Source: Peromyscus leucopus (Eukaryota; Chordata; Mammalia; Rodentia; Cricetidae). From it: a DNA stretch of 64,000 bases. Both the position numbers and the translations under genes were made by a program. The stretch lies in assembly GCF_004664715.2 (NCBI RefSeq), contig NC_051075.1:87290709-87354708 (forward strand), written 5' to 3'. Shown in pieces: positions 49,660-62,858 of this stretch (the first letter of the stretch is position 1; each line of letters begins with the position of its first letter). The notes under the pieces are model-generated. The model was not told the origin of the DNA and ran no database searches. It saw nothing but the letters and a program-made list of their open reading frames with translations.

Positions 49660-50099
49660 TGTGGTGGTATTCTAATTGTACTGAAATGTGATTTTGATTG
49701 TATGTTAATAAATAAAATTGCCCGGGGGTCAGAGCTATTAAAGCCATAGCAAGAGTGTGGCGGTGGTGGCACACGCCTTTAATTCCAGCACTTGGTAGAA
49801 CTAGGTAGATCTCTGTGTGTTCAGTGATACAGCCAGCATTGGAGGCATATGCCTTTAAGACCTGGGGGGCTGTACATACAGACAGTGACAAGGCAGTCAC
49901 ATGTTTGGGTTTACAACCAATGAGAAAGCAGAACAAAAGATTATGAAAAGACTTACACAGAGGAAATAGGTCTCTTTCGGGAAGCTAGGAGCTCGCAGGA
50001 GGAAGGGTAAGATTTTAGCTCTGAGCTCTGACCTCTCAGCTTTCTCTTTTACATTGGTTTTGTGTTTCTTATTTAATAAGACGGTTGGTTACATCCACA
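49660..50099 (+). mobile_element. Solo LTR, family LTR-C
   Basis: Starts TGTGGTGGTATTC and ends CATCCACA. Perfect 6-bp duplication GGAATC at 49654-49659 and 50100-50105. AATAAA is near 49710. A B1-like segment ('ggcggtggtggcacacgcct') is embedded at about 49760. Confidence 0.9.
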
Positions 50100-50105
50100 G
50101 GAATC

Positions 50106-52196
50106 TCCAGGTTAATGCTTCTAAAAACAAAATGGAGTCTAAATATATGAGTTAACGATAAACAATCTAAGTTTCCTTACAGTTTTACTAGATCTTTTAC
50201 ATGAATGTTGGAGTTGCAGTCGTGAAGGATACTGAAAATGACTTCAAGTATATTGATAAATTTTAGATAAGCTTGAGCAATGCGAACTCAAAAATCCTAC
50301 TGAGTTGCTCTTGTTATCAAGAACAACTTAATGTGTCCTTGACGTGCTGGCTCTACCTTGCGTGAAGACTCCTCAGTGGCACTGACTGCACAAGCTGTCC
50401 TCCTAGCCATGCCTTGCCTCTCGCTGTCTCTAATATTCTGGCTCCCCTTTCCTTCCAAGCTCTGAAAGCCAAACAAAGTTTGTTCCAAAAGAATCACAGA
50501 ATTTTGCTAATCTTTATCAGTGAAAACTTGAGATATGTGAGTGAGACTAGTGGCTAAGGATGTTATGCCCAGTGAAATTCCATGAGTTAGGTAGAGTGTG
50601 TTGATATGGAGCATGTAATAGGGAGACTTAGGGGTTTATTGTGATAAGATTTAGCATTTCATGGCTAAAGCATCTACTGCTTGGTGTCCTGCAACAAATG
50701 TGGCTTGAGCATGGTAGGCCCCTTCAATGAGGTGAGTAGCAGGGAAAGTCTTGGGGCTACAGAGAAAAGCAGTGAACTCTGTTGTAAGTGACTAGCTTGT
50801 ATCCAGAAACAACTAACCTCAGACAGAAGACAACTAACCAAGTTATTTGTTAAATTCTGTTTTTTTTTTTTTTTAAAAAAGACCAAATTGAAGAGCAAAT
50901 TAAAAAAATTAAGAATAGCAGCAATAATATACAGTAAAAATTACAATACAAAAATTCCTAAATGTGTCATTAAATAATCATTACTATCATGAAAAATGAG
51001 GAGGAAGAAGGAAGGGGATGGGGGAGCAGGGAGAAGAAGGAGGGGAAGGGGAGGGAGAGAAAGGAAGGGGGAAAGAAAACAAGGAAAACAGGTAGGAATG
51101 AGGAGATATATAAGGACAATCAAACATCCAAGAGTGTAAAGAAAACAAAACAACCAGGCTGATAGACTTGAAAATTAAGTTTCATGGCAAAGGACAAAGA
51201 TAGTAGATACAGAAAGGCAGACAAAAGTGTGTATAATGGGGAAATTGATCATAGGATAAGACATAGATTTTACAATGTAAGTTTTATACAATATCAACAT
51301 GAATACAAAAATAACAGGATTCAGAAAGAGTAGAAAGTCATGAAGTGGCAAACTTCAAGTTCCAGAATTGAAAGCTCCAATGCTAGGACTATGACAATTG
51401 TTTCCCAAATATAAATTAAATAAAATGCCCCACCCAATGGTAGAAATTAGTTCCTCTCTACTTTTCTGTATAACTTTATTTTCTGATTTTTCTTCCTTCT
51501 TTTGTATGTGAGAGATTTGATAAAGTGATTAATCTATTTATCTAGACAAATACATTGATTGAGAAACTAAGACAATTTTAAGAAAGATACCATTGTTGTG
51601 GTATACAGAGATATAACAGAAAATCATTAGAAAGCAAAATGCAATATAAACATTGAGGGAGTGTGTGTGTGGGTTAGTGGGTGTGTGTGTATTGCATTAA
51701 AAATCAGATGGATTAATGTACAAAAAACATGGAAATCTGTGTCTATCCATTATAGGAGAAAAATGCCTTAGTAAAAGAGAAACTTGAAATAAATTTAATT
51801 TATAATTTAAAGAAAAGAACAGAATTTGTAGTATTTGAGCTTTGGAAAAAAGAAATGATGCAGGATAATGTTTATAAACCCAGGTTAGACATTATTTTGG
51901 AGCATGAACTCTATGAGAGTGAACATTTTTAAAAGACAGCATTTAGTTAAAATAATATTTTTCAGAAGACATTGTGAGCAAAGTTGAGAAACTAATGATG
52001 AACCCAAAACAACACATTTCCTAAATATGTCAAACTGTGATTCCAGAAAATAAACTCTGAAAATTTGCAAAAGTGTAAGAAGACAAAACAAAATTAATAA
52101 GATTTTTTTACTTTGGTTTTTTTTATTCAGTCCTTTATAAATAACAAAAACATGCATATCAACACATGGACAGTCCAAAATTAGAATTTCAAAATT
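50106..52196. other. Unique sequence with a purine-rich tract
   Basis: No gene recognised. A ~75-bp G/A-only-rich tract lies at 51000-51075, with a poly-T/A junction at 50861-50881. Confidence 0.5.
51000..51075. repeat. Polypurine (GGAAG-rich) tract
   Basis: Almost entirely purine on the plus strand; an irregular GGA/GAA mix. Confidence 0.9.
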
Positions 52197-52202
52197 GGTA
52201 AG

Positions 52203-52555
52203 TGTAGGAAGCCTCCATTCTAAGATGGCGCTGGCTTCCTGGTAGCCCAGCTATAAACAACTCCATATTTGGCTATGCTCCTAGGACTACGTGTCCTGAG
52301 GCCTGCGCATGTGCGAGTATGGTAATTGACCTTATGTCCTCAGCCTATCCCGTGGCTCCCCGTGCACACATTCTGGCGGGACCCAATCACAGTACGGCAC
52401 GTTTGCCTGATTCCCTATATAAGCAGCTGCATTTTAGTCCTCGGGGCCCTCACCTCCCGCTCTCCCTTAACCTAGAGGCGCTCCAATAAAGTGTGATCTG
52501 AGAAGAATCCTCGAGTGGTGGTCGTTCTTCCTCGCTGGTCGAGGAGCTCGCCGCA
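52203..52555 (+). mobile_element. IAP-like solo LTR
   Basis: 353 bp, starting TGTAGGAAGCC and ending GCCGCA. Perfect 6-bp duplication GGTAAG at 52197-52202 and 52556-52561. It contains 'ctaagatggcgctgg' (a YY1-type AAGATGG site common in IAP LTRs), 'ctgcgcatgtgcgag', TATATAAG (about 52416) and AATAAA (52485-52490). CpG-rich against its surroundings. Class II ERV, no internal part left. Confidence 0.9.
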
Positions 52556-52749
52556 GGTAAGCTTTGACAGTATTTTCAATAATTTATGTGATGAGAAATG
52601 GTAAAAAAAAAAAAAAAAAGGGCATGTGCACATTGAGGGTGGGCGCATTAGTTGGTAAATTTTATGAAGAATTTTGACAAATGTGTAAAATTATAAATAT
52701 GGATAATGAAATATTCTCCAGTACTAGCAACATTTTATACAGTAGGAAA

Positions 52750-53016
52750 AATGAATGTTCAAATGTTAGAGATTGTTCATTGCTGCACTGACAATCCACT
52801 TTCAAAGGGAGAATTAGTCTTCTTCAACAGGGAACCGTTAGGTGTATAAACCACACTAAAGGGCAATCCCAAGCCCAGCAACAGATGGTCAACATACAAG
52901 GAACTCAATGGTGTATTTTGTAGACTTTTAGTCTCATATTGCTTTGTTTTGGTACTTTTTGTCTTTCTGTCTTTTGCTTGTATATTATGGTTCTCATTTT
53001 GGTTTTTTTTTTATGG

Positions 53017-53059
<43 letters not shown>

Positions 53060-53265
53060 GTGTATGTGTGCCTCTTGTGTTTTTCTTTTTTAATTTTAAT
53101 TTTTTTTGCCTGTTTATTTTACTTCTTCTAAACAGAAATGAAGGGCAAAAAGTTGGGTGGGTAGGGATGTGGAGAGAATTTGGAATGAGATTGAAGAGGG
53201 GAAAACATGATGTATATATGTTGCATAAAGAAATATTTCATATAAAGAAATAATAACCTTGAACA
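52750..53265 (+). mobile_element. L1 LINE 3' UTR
   Basis: 'aaggaactcaatggtgtatt', 'ctcatattgctttgttttgg', a (TG)n at 53022-53062 and 'ttgggtgggtagggatgtgg' follow the order of a rodent Lx-type 3' UTR. Confidence 0.72.
53022..53062. repeat. (TG)n microsatellite
   Basis: TG tract native to the L1 3' UTR. Confidence 0.95.
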
Positions 53266-53510
53266 AAAGTTAAAAGCATGCAAGAAAAAAATTAAAATAC
53301 AGATTAAATGTCAATTAAGTCTTTTATGGAGTTCATTTGTTGTGAACTAATGATCCCTTGTGATAAAATAGTCATAATAGTACTGCATTCCTATAAAAAT
53401 ATATGTAGAATTATTAAAGCAAAACCAAGGTATAAATATTTACATATGCAGTAATGTAAATAATAGGAAAATTATGGTTACATCTTAAATATATGCACAT
53501 GTAAAAAATT

Positions 53511-53637
53511 CTGGATATATATATACATATATATGTATTGTATGTATATATATGTGTATATATATGTGTGTGTATATACATATACATATATATTTTGTGT
53601 ATATATGTGTATATATGCATGTATACATATACATATA
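53511..53637. repeat. TATA/TATG/TACA-rich microsatellite
   Basis: An impure alternating AT/GT tract. Minus-strand frames rich in Tyr/Ile/His are artefacts. Confidence 0.9.
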
Positions 53638-54640
<1,003 letters not shown>

Positions 54641-54644
54641 ATAT

Positions 54645-55379
54645 ACATTAGTGTAGAAGCAGCTATTTCTGTTACAGTTGGGTACAGAGGAAGAGATTAC
54701 TGTATTAATTTTCATAAATATGCTACATTTAAAGCAGCAAAATAAATATATTAAGATTTTAATTACTGGAAAGTGAAGCTCACTTCTGACTCATTACTAC
54801 AGAATCCAGCACTACAGAATGTTAGCTAAGGGTCATACTATCTAAATGCTAATACTTCCCCCAAGTGTTTTGCATGCCTAATCTTGTTTACCACTCACAA
54901 TAACACTTCCATAAACTCCCCAGTTTTCAAATGAGGAAAACAAGTCACACAGAAGTAAATATTCTTACTTCATTAAGCACCTAGGAAGTGTGGGAGCCAG
55001 AATTCACAAGCAGGGAGCTGGGCCTGGGAGATCTTCTTCCTAGCTAGCTAAAACTGAAAGTAGATACAGAAGAAAATCGCATTTTATTGAAAAACAGGAA
55101 TCAGTATGGTACTATCCTCATCCCCCAAAGCATGTCCTCTGTTTAGCTGGTGAATCCACCTTTGAGAGAACATTAACAGGGACCTAGTGCATGTCTGTTG
55201 GGATGCTGCTGACTGATTTGTTTGTGTTTAATTCCATCCTGCTGATGTAAGCCAGAAGAACAGCAAGGGAAGGAAATTGGCATCTTTTTTTTCTTTTATA
55301 GGATCATCTTTCAACTCCTTGGTGAATTATAAATGATTCCTTTTGGCCTGAAATTCCAGCTTGGTAACTATTTTATCTT
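54645..55379 (+). repeat. Left arm of a large inverted duplication
   Basis: The reverse complement of 57137-57895. By eye, 54901-55140 is identical over about 240 bp and 54781-54900 differs at about four sites. The outer ~130 bp and the inner end beyond 55240 are clearly more diverged. Confidence 0.93.
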
Positions 55380-55394
55380 ATGGGATTATTATTT

Positions 55395-55500
55395 CAGGTA
55401 ATGGAGTTACTACTGTTTGGGAGCCATCACGTGAGTGCTGGGAACTTAACACCAATCTCAGCTAGAGCAACAAGTGCTCTGAACTGCAGAGACAACTCTG
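55395..55500 (-). mobile_element. B3-type SINE fragment
   Basis: 'gggagccatcacgtgagtgctggg' is the reversed B2/B3 body. Confidence 0.65.
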
Positions 55501-55549
55501 AGGCCTATGAGCTTTCTGTTGCTGGTGCAATGAATTCTCAGACATTTAG

Positions 55550-55661
55550 TGCCATCCAACATCCTCTTCTGAACTTCTGGCACACCAGGCATGCACACAG
55601 TACACATACATACCTGCATTTAAAACATGCATACAAATGAAATAAAATAAATAAATCTAAA
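55550..55661 (+). mobile_element. B2-type SINE 3' fragment
   Basis: 'catcctcttctgaacttctg' to 'aaataaataaatctaaaag' is the 3' half of a B2 with its tail. Confidence 0.75.
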
Positions 55662-57136
55662 AGATGGAAACAGATACAATAGATAATTTGGCTGACTGGA
55701 TATATTTGTAGGTTTAAATTTTAAGCTCTAAGTGAAATAAATTATAATATATTCTGTGTTTCAAAGTCTAATATTTTAATTCTATATTCTTACTCATACC
55801 TTTCAATTCAATTTCTACTGAGGATTGATGACCTTTTATAAAAGTGTACAAACCATCGTTCCCCTGCTCATTTAATATTCCTGTACTTGGAATTTTAATT
55901 TCATAAAATTACCCTTTGCCTTGCAAGACTGGAATGATTTCTAAAGTTTCTTGATATAGTTGTCATTCTTAATCATGGGTTTCTCAATTCTCTACCAACA
56001 AACCCCACCCACTTGAGTAAGCCCATTAGTCTTTTCCCAGGGGTTCTAATAGTGCTTGTCGATACCTGAATCCCAGTCCTGCATTTTGATTTGCATTAGC
56101 TGAGCACATCTGCTGATTTCACTTGTACTGTCAGCTCTTTGTGAGCTTAGCTCAGTGCATAACACATTGTAGATAATGCTGTGTGAGTAACAAATGCCCA
56201 AATAATTTGTACAAGAATATATTCCATTATCATTGCAATGCAATCTAAATGTTTTGTTGACTCTAATACTCCATTCATGCCAATGCCATAGCACGTATTC
56301 ACTGGTCTATTTGTTTATTGATGCAAAAAAACAAGAAACAAACAACAACAACAAAAAACACATCTCTTAACTTTAAGAGAGTAAGAGATAGTTTATTCTG
56401 GAAATATTTTGAGTGAGCATGGTTGCCCTAAACTCTGTTATAACATGGAAGCAGTTTCATTAGGTTTTATAGTTTTACAGAAACAAAATTGTCATAAACA
56501 CAGAAAAGTTTAAAATACATTGGTGGGAAAGGCAGAGTGACAGTTACAGCAAAATAGGGGGAGCTGATCTATGGTTCTATAGGCCTACGATGCTATCTGA
56601 AGACATTCTTAACATTTGGGTGGGTGGAAGCTAGAAGCCTACTAAAATTAATAGATTCCAATTTTTTGTTTTCTGTTTGTCACATGATATTTTTCCATTA
56701 CAGAACTGGGCAAGGTATGGCAATTTAGAAGCCTAACACTAGGCTGAGATAAGATAATTTGTCTCTGGTCCTGGAATGTATCAATCTCTCCCCACTACGA
56801 ATCATTCAATCAGTTTTGACAGATACAGCTTCTTTCCAGAAATTTTGGTTCAAGGTGTTTAGATGGGTTCCTTCAATATCATCTTTCTTTATTTCAGAAA
56901 TCATTCACAACAGATCTCTGTATGCAAGAATTTTCTCACATTATTTTTTTGGTTATGTTTTAGGCAAGTTGAGTGTCTTTCAGGTACTGATGGACAATGA
57001 GTGGCACAAATGTTTTACCATCTCACAATCTCACCCGCCTTCGTGAAAGGAAAGGATTCGTCCTCTGTTTTCAATGACTAATGAGCTGCTACCCAGGATG
57101 GGATGATAGTGAAATCGTGCTATATCAGAAGTTATG

Positions 57137-57895
57137 ATAAGATCTGATAAAGCGTTCACTAAGCTGGAAGTTCAGGCACAAGGGAATCATTTATAATTCA
57201 CCAAGGAGTTGAAAGATGATCCTATAAAAGAAAAAAAAAAAAAGATGCCAATTTCCTTTCCTTGCTGTTTTAGCTTTGGACCTTACATCAGCAGGATGGA
57301 ATTAAACACAAACAAATCAGTCAGCAGCATCCCAACAGGCATGCACTAGGTCCCTGTTAATGTTCTCTCAAAGGTGGATTCACCAGCTAAACAGAGGACA
57401 TGCTTTGGGGGATGAGGATAGTACCATACTGATTCCTGTTTTTCAATAAAATGCGATTTTCTTCTGTATCTACTTTCAGTTTTAGCTAGCTAGGAAGAAG
57501 ATCTCCCAGGCCCAGCTCCCTGCTTGTGAATTCTGGCTCCCACACTTCCTAGGTGCTTAATGAAGTAAGAATATTTACTTCTGTGTGACTTGTTTTCCTC
57601 ATTTGAAAACTGGGGAGTTTATGGAAGTGTTATTGTGAGTGGTAAACGAGATTAGGTATGCAAAACACTTGGGGGAAGTATTTAGCAATTAGATAGTATG
57701 ACCCTTAGCTAACATTCTGTAGTGCTGGATTCTGTAGTAATGAGTCAGAAGTGAGCTTCACTTTCCAGTAATTAAAATTTTAATGTTTATATTTTGCTGC
57801 CTTAAACGTATCATATTTTATGAAAATAAATATAGTCATCTCTTCCTCTGTACCAAACTATAATAGAACTAGCTACTTCTACTCATACATGGACT
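57137..57895 (-). repeat. Right arm of a large inverted duplication
   Basis: Mirror copy of 54645-55379. Its outer end touches the 5' LTR of the retrovirus at 57903. It has a longer A-run (57229-57243) than the left arm. Confidence 0.93.
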
Positions 57896-57902
57896 GTCAT
57901 GT

Positions 57903-58280
57903 TGTAGAATAATTGTATACACTGTAAAGATGTGTCTGTGCCTAGGCATCTTCTGATAGTTTAATAAAGCACTGAATGGCCAATAGCTAGGCAGGAGAGG
58001 ATAGGCAGAATTTCTGAGGAGAGAGAAACAAGAATCAAGGTGCAAGAGTTTTACTAGAAACACTGAAGAAGTCAGACATATGGTACAAAACAGAGGCAAC
58101 TGAGTCACATAGCAGAATGTAGATTATAGAGACAGATTAATTTAAGTTATAAGAGCTGGCTGGGAAAAAGCCTAAGCTAAGGTCAAAATTTTACAATTAA
58201 TATTAAGTCTCAGTGACTTTACTGGGGTGCTGGCAGTCTCACAAAAGAAAGTCCAACTACATTTGACAATGCTTGTTACA
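57903..58280 (+). mobile_element. 5' LTR (LTR-B)
   Basis: Starts TGTAGAATAATTG and ends GCTTGTTACA. AATAAA is at about 57963. Confidence 0.82.
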
Positions 58281-58282
58281 AT

Positions 58283-58300
58283 TGGCCCACAACATCCAGC
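58283..58300 (+). other. Primer-binding site, lysine-tRNA type
   Basis: TGGCCCACAACAT matches TGGCGCCCAACGT (tRNA-Lys1,2) at 10 of 13 positions, two bases after the LTR. Confidence 0.6.
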
Positions 58301-59954
58301 TCATAAATCCACATAGGACCTGAAGAAACTGAAAAAAAAAAAAAAGAAAAGTTCTAAGTAGGCTCAGTGCTCCTGTCATACAGAGGTATGGCTCTTTTAA
58401 GAGGTTCTGCTACCAAGCACTTGAATGGGGTATATGAACATCAGGCAGAGCAGTGCTCAGTGTAAGAGACTAGGTAGAAAAGGCTACCACAGCATAGACC
58501 CAGAAACTTCTCAGATCTGGGGCAGATAGACTAGCTCCAGGCTGGGGCCACAGGTATGAGGCTCAGCACTCACTGACTCTAAAGGGGTAGAGGCAGCCAC
58601 CAGGCCATGTGCTGAGTGGAGCCATGCAGAAGCAGAGGGCCTAGTCCCTGATTAGCAGTTCAAGGTTTGGCTCACACAGTCAGAGAAGGCTGTAAATGCA
58701 TGGTTGTTGGTGGTAGAAAGTCAGGTCTAGACGAGAAATCCTCTGAATAGATATAGTATGCTTAAAATGTGTTTATATGCTGAAGAAAGAAAAGAAAATG
58801 GGTATACTCATAGAAAAATGAATGAATAGTTAAAAATAATTAAGTGAAGTCTTGAAAGAGATAGTAAAGTAATATAAAAGGAAAAAGCTGCATAATGAGT
58901 GGGAAATACAGAGTCTGGATCCTGTGTGATGCTTTGCTGATTTTAAATTTTTTAAATGCTAGTGAACAAAATACAATAGCTGGTGAGAGATATTGGATTA
59001 TGGAAACAGCTAAATTAAGCCAATCTATATATTTTAAGACTGTCTTAATTTCAGAATGAAATTCAGAAAATATGTTAAATTGGGGGAGAAGTTTTGCTTT
59101 TGTTTCCACAGGAAACTAAAAACTATGAATTTCTTCAAAATTATAAAGACCAGATTTGATCAGGAGAGACCTTCTGAAAATCTTGGCTACAGATATAAAG
59201 AAAAACAAAAAACAAAAAAAAAACAGCAAAAAAACCAAGAAAACCTCAAAAACAGGTAACAGATAACATATAAGCTGATCCTTTGACATGGGAATAGCTC
59301 TGAGACTGGGTGAGACATGATAAATCTTGGCTACAGAGTCCTCATTATTTACTATTCATAAGACATGGATAGAGGTTTAGTTATACAGGTCAAACAGACT
59401 TATAAAGTTAATAGATGTCTTTTACCTGCTCAAACATGAAACAAAAAAATCATCTTTAGCTGACATGTGCACACCATACATTTCATACTTGTGTAAATGC
59501 AGTTATGTACACTGCCATTAAAAAATTGTGTATTTTCAAAAAAAAAAATATAAAGGACCAGAAATCAATAAAGACAAGTAGCCCAGGTGATCCAGCCTCA
59601 AAATGTCTTTGTTGTAGTTTTCTCAATCTTCTGCATCCTCAACTTCAAAGCTGCTAGCTGAGATGGTCTAGCCTCATGTACTACTCCAACCAGGACTTCA
59701 GATAAGCCCTGCACTTTCCCATTACACAGAGACTGAACAACAAATGTTACAGCTAGTTTTCCCAAATCGTGACCATTATCTCAACTTTATCAGGGTCTGG
59801 TAAAGATACTGTTCACACCCAGACAACAAGAAGTAATTTTAAGAACATGACACCCACATTGCCAAGAGGTGGGGTGGGTGGTTTTTGGTTGTTCAGTGAG
59901 TTATGAATGTTTGTCATCATTTAGGGGGTTTGGTTGCAAATTGTTACTGGTCAT
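58301..59954 (+). other. Retroviral leader and internal region, frames broken
   Basis: No open viral frame is left. Several A-rich runs (58330, 59210, 59540) are present. Confidence 0.5.
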
Positions 59955-60366
59955 TGCTGTGGGATGTCATTCTGTATACTGTGAATATGTGTTGCTCTGC
60001 TTGGTTGATAAATAAAACACTGATTGGCCAGTAGCCAGACAGGAAGTATAGGTAGGGCAAGCAGAGAGGTGAATTCTGGAAAGAGGAGGGCTGAGTCAAG
60101 AGTCGCCAGCCAGACACAGAGGAAGCAAGATAACAAGGCAGAACTGAGAAAAGGTATCAGGCCACATGGCTAAATATAGATAAGAACTGTGGGTTAATTT
60201 AAGTGTAAGAGCTAGTCAATAATAAGCCTGAGCTAATGGCCATACAGTTCATAAATAATAAGAGCATCTAAGTGTTTATTTGTGTCTGAGCAGCTGTGAG
60301 ACAGGCAGGTAAGAGAGATTTGTCCTGACCAGGGGCCAGGTGGGACACAGGAAAACTTCAGCTATA
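59955..60366 (+). mobile_element. Solo LTR, family LTR-A, nested in the retrovirus
   Basis: Starts TGCTGTGGGATG. AATAAA is at about 60011. It ends CAGCTATA, where CA may have become TA. Perfect 6-bp duplication GGTCAT at 59949-59954 and 60367-60372. Confidence 0.92.
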
Positions 60367-60751
60367 GGTCATTGTAAGGAAGGAAACTAAGCAAGGGAGA
60401 TTAGATTCAGAGATCTCTTTCTGAAGGAAAAAAGGAGCAGAGATTTAGTATAGAAGTGATAGGGAAAAGGATAGATTACTGAATCTATTTTTAGACTAAG
60501 AAGCAACTACTAGTCTTAAATATTTTACATTGATATGGATTATGTATATTGATACAAATTTAAGATTACTTTTGTTATACTGTATACATATTTATATTCT
60601 TGTTTAAGGTATTGTACCTATTCAGTGCATTTAAAAATGTAATGTATAATTAAGAAATACAGGTTAGTAGTCATCTACAATGTTTCAAGGTTAAAGAGAG
60701 ATATATTTTTAGATACATAGGTAGCCTTCAAATACTTTAGAAATCTATAGA

Positions 60752-60985
60752 ATGTGGCATTTAAGATGTTTTAATAACCTAAGGCTTTTCATGACAATGA
60801 GATACATCTGCTCCTGGCAGTACCAATTAACTTCAAAAAAGGAGATGGGCATCAAAGAACCTTTATATGGAGTTTGCTCACATTGTGGTAAAGTTAGTCA
60901 CTGGCAAAATACTGTCATTGCCTTGAATGCTGAGAGCATGCTGTCCAACCTGGACAAACAGAACACGAAAGAAAGCAACTGCTGA
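60752..60985 (+). pseudogene. gag nucleocapsid remnant (zinc knuckle)
   Basis: The frame carries C-x2-C-x4-H (Cys codons 60875 and 60884, His codon 60899) followed by W-Q-N-T. The fourth ligand position holds Val (60914) instead of Cys. CCHC knuckles are typical of retroviral nucleocapsid and bind the RNA genome. The missing ligand and the surrounding decay mean it is non-functional. Confidence 0.6.
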
Positions 60986-61626
60986 ACTTTGTAAAGACAA
61001 GGTAGGACAGTCCTTCAAAATTCCTACTTCACAGAAAAGTTTGTCAAATATTCTAGGCCTGTAAGCCAAAGGTGGATGCCCCAACATTGCAAAGGAACCT
61101 TGGGTGACTGTCCAGGAAGCCAGCTGTTTCTGTCATTTCTATAGTTTTGGAAGTTGTTTGCTCTGTACTTCCTGTTTATTCAGGTAATGTTATATCTCTT
61201 TCGGGTCTCTGATGGGAGTTGAAGACTAGATAGTTATACCATTTTCTTTGTTACTAAATCTGAAAGGGAAACTTAACAAAAGCAATGTAAAGCTTATAAA
61301 GGTTGAGAGACATATAAGCTTAAGTTATTTAAGATGTTTTAAGGTCCAAAAACATATTCTTAGGATGGTATAGAAGTTATGGTAGAAAGTGGTTTAGGTA
61401 TAAAACTTTGGACTCACTAAGATAGGATATATACTTTTTCTGAATTTGTGAAATACATATGGAGTGGTCATTGTAAAAGTAATTCTTACCTGATAATTGT
61501 TTTTATTGTATATGCTTTTACTATGTTAGTGTTAAAATCTTTGCTTTTTATTTAAATAATACCTGATAATTGTTATTATAGATAGTTTTACTGTGTTAGA
61601 GTTAAACCCTTTCCATTTTATTTTGA

Positions 61627-61640
61627 TAAAAAGAGGAAAA
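61627..61640 (+). other. Polypurine tract of the retrovirus
   Basis: 'ataaaaagaggaaaa' stands directly before the TG of the 3' LTR, the place where plus-strand priming occurs. Confidence 0.75.
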
Positions 61641-62020
61641 TGTGGAATATTTGTGTACACTGTAAAAATGTTTCTCTACCTAAGGCACCTTCTATTGGCT
61701 CAATAAAAAAAATGAACGGCCAATAGCTAGGCAGAGAGGACAGGTAGCATTTCGTGGGAGTGAGAGAAAGGGGAGGAGGAGTCTAGTCACAGAAATTTTA
61801 CCAGGAATTCTGAAGAAGTCAGACATACAGTACAGACAAGAGGTAACCAAACCATATGGTAAAATGTAGATTAACAGAGGCAGGTTAATTTAAGTTATAA
61901 AAGCTAGTTGGATAAAAGCCTAAGCTAAGGCCAAGCTTTCATAATTAATATTAAGTCTCCATATCATTACTGGGGAGATGTCAAAACAAAGTCCGACTAC
62001 ATTTGAGAAAGCTTGTTACA
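61641..62020 (+). mobile_element. 3' LTR (LTR-B)
   Basis: Starts TGTGGAATATTTG and ends GCTTGTTACA. 'tgtca' occurs in both element flanks (57895-57899 and 62022-62026) but not in register for a clean duplication. Confidence 0.82.
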
Positions 62021-62735
62021 ATGTCAGACTTTTCTTATTGTGAATATATTTAAGACACATACATGCATGGATTATATGTGTTATATACATTGTGTTATAT
62101 AGAATGTGCTATAAATATTACTGCCACATAAGATTTAACCTCTGTATCATAATTTTGTACTACCCACTTTAGTTAAGTAGAGGCATGCATATGGCCAGGC
62201 AGTTTGGATGCACACAGTCCTGTGGTGCCTCAGACACTGCAGTGGTGACAGATGCATCCTGCAAGGTCAAATGTGAAAAACGGAATTGGAGTTCATAGTA
62301 GTCCTAGGAGCCCCAGACACCAAGCACTGGATGATGGGTAGACCAGTAGGTGGGAGTGAGATGAGTTTGGAATGGGCAGGCCAAAAGAGGCAGAAACTGT
62401 GCTTTAGATGTGAGTTACCATGGCATCCCAGGCCCTGAGAGGTGAAATATGGACTAAATTAAGATCATATTAGAAGTGCAAGTTGTGGAACACATTGTCT
62501 TTTCACAACTCACTTATTGTGCCTACCAGTTTTCTTTCCTACCCAAGCAAACTTGTACAAAGTACAACCCCAGGAGGGGAAAAACCATAGCACTCCACTA
62601 AAGAAGAAAGCTGAACCAACCTCCAATAATGAAGAAAAATGACTTGATGAAAAAGCAAAATGAATATTGACCCAACACAGAAACAAGGGCACAAAAGAGA
62701 ACTGAGAGTATCGTGGGCTTTTAAAACCTTACAGC
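62021..62735. other. Unique sequence
   Basis: No gene or repeat recognised. Confidence 0.45.
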
Positions 62736-62858
62736 ATTTGAGATTCTTCCATTGAGGTTTCTGTTTAGCTCTGTAGTCCATTTTTTTAAACACATTATTT
62801 GATATTATGCTGTCTAGTTCCTTGAGTTCTTTATATATCTTGGAGGTCAGCCCTCTAT
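62736..62858 (-). mobile_element. L1 ORF2 fragment
   Basis: 'gaggtttctgtttagctctg' and 'agttccttgagttctttata' are common antisense L1 ORF2 phrases. The LTR at 62859 inserts into or abuts it. Confidence 0.65.

Larger units (their letters stand above)
55380..57136. other. Spacer of the inverted duplication
   Basis: About 1.76 kb. It contains an antisense B3 fragment (55395-55500) and a B2 3' fragment (55550-55661). The rest is unique AT-rich sequence with no gene seen. Confidence 0.6.
57903..62020 (+). mobile_element. Decayed class II endogenous retrovirus (LTR-B family), near-complete frame
   Basis: Two direct LTRs (57903-58280 and 61641-62020, about 80% alike by eye) flank ~3.36 kb. A lysine-tRNA-like PBS follows the 5' LTR and a purine tract precedes the 3' LTR. 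The only coding trace seen is a gag zinc knuckle (about 60875-60916). No protease, polymerase or envelope is recognisable, and an LTR-A has inserted at 59955-60366. It cannot encode viral proteins. The age inferred from LTR divergence is old. Confidence 0.82.

Noticed and set aside
57041..57180. Extension of the inverted repeat further inward
   Set aside because: Similarity to the left arm fades beyond about 57137; I could not align the remainder convincingly.
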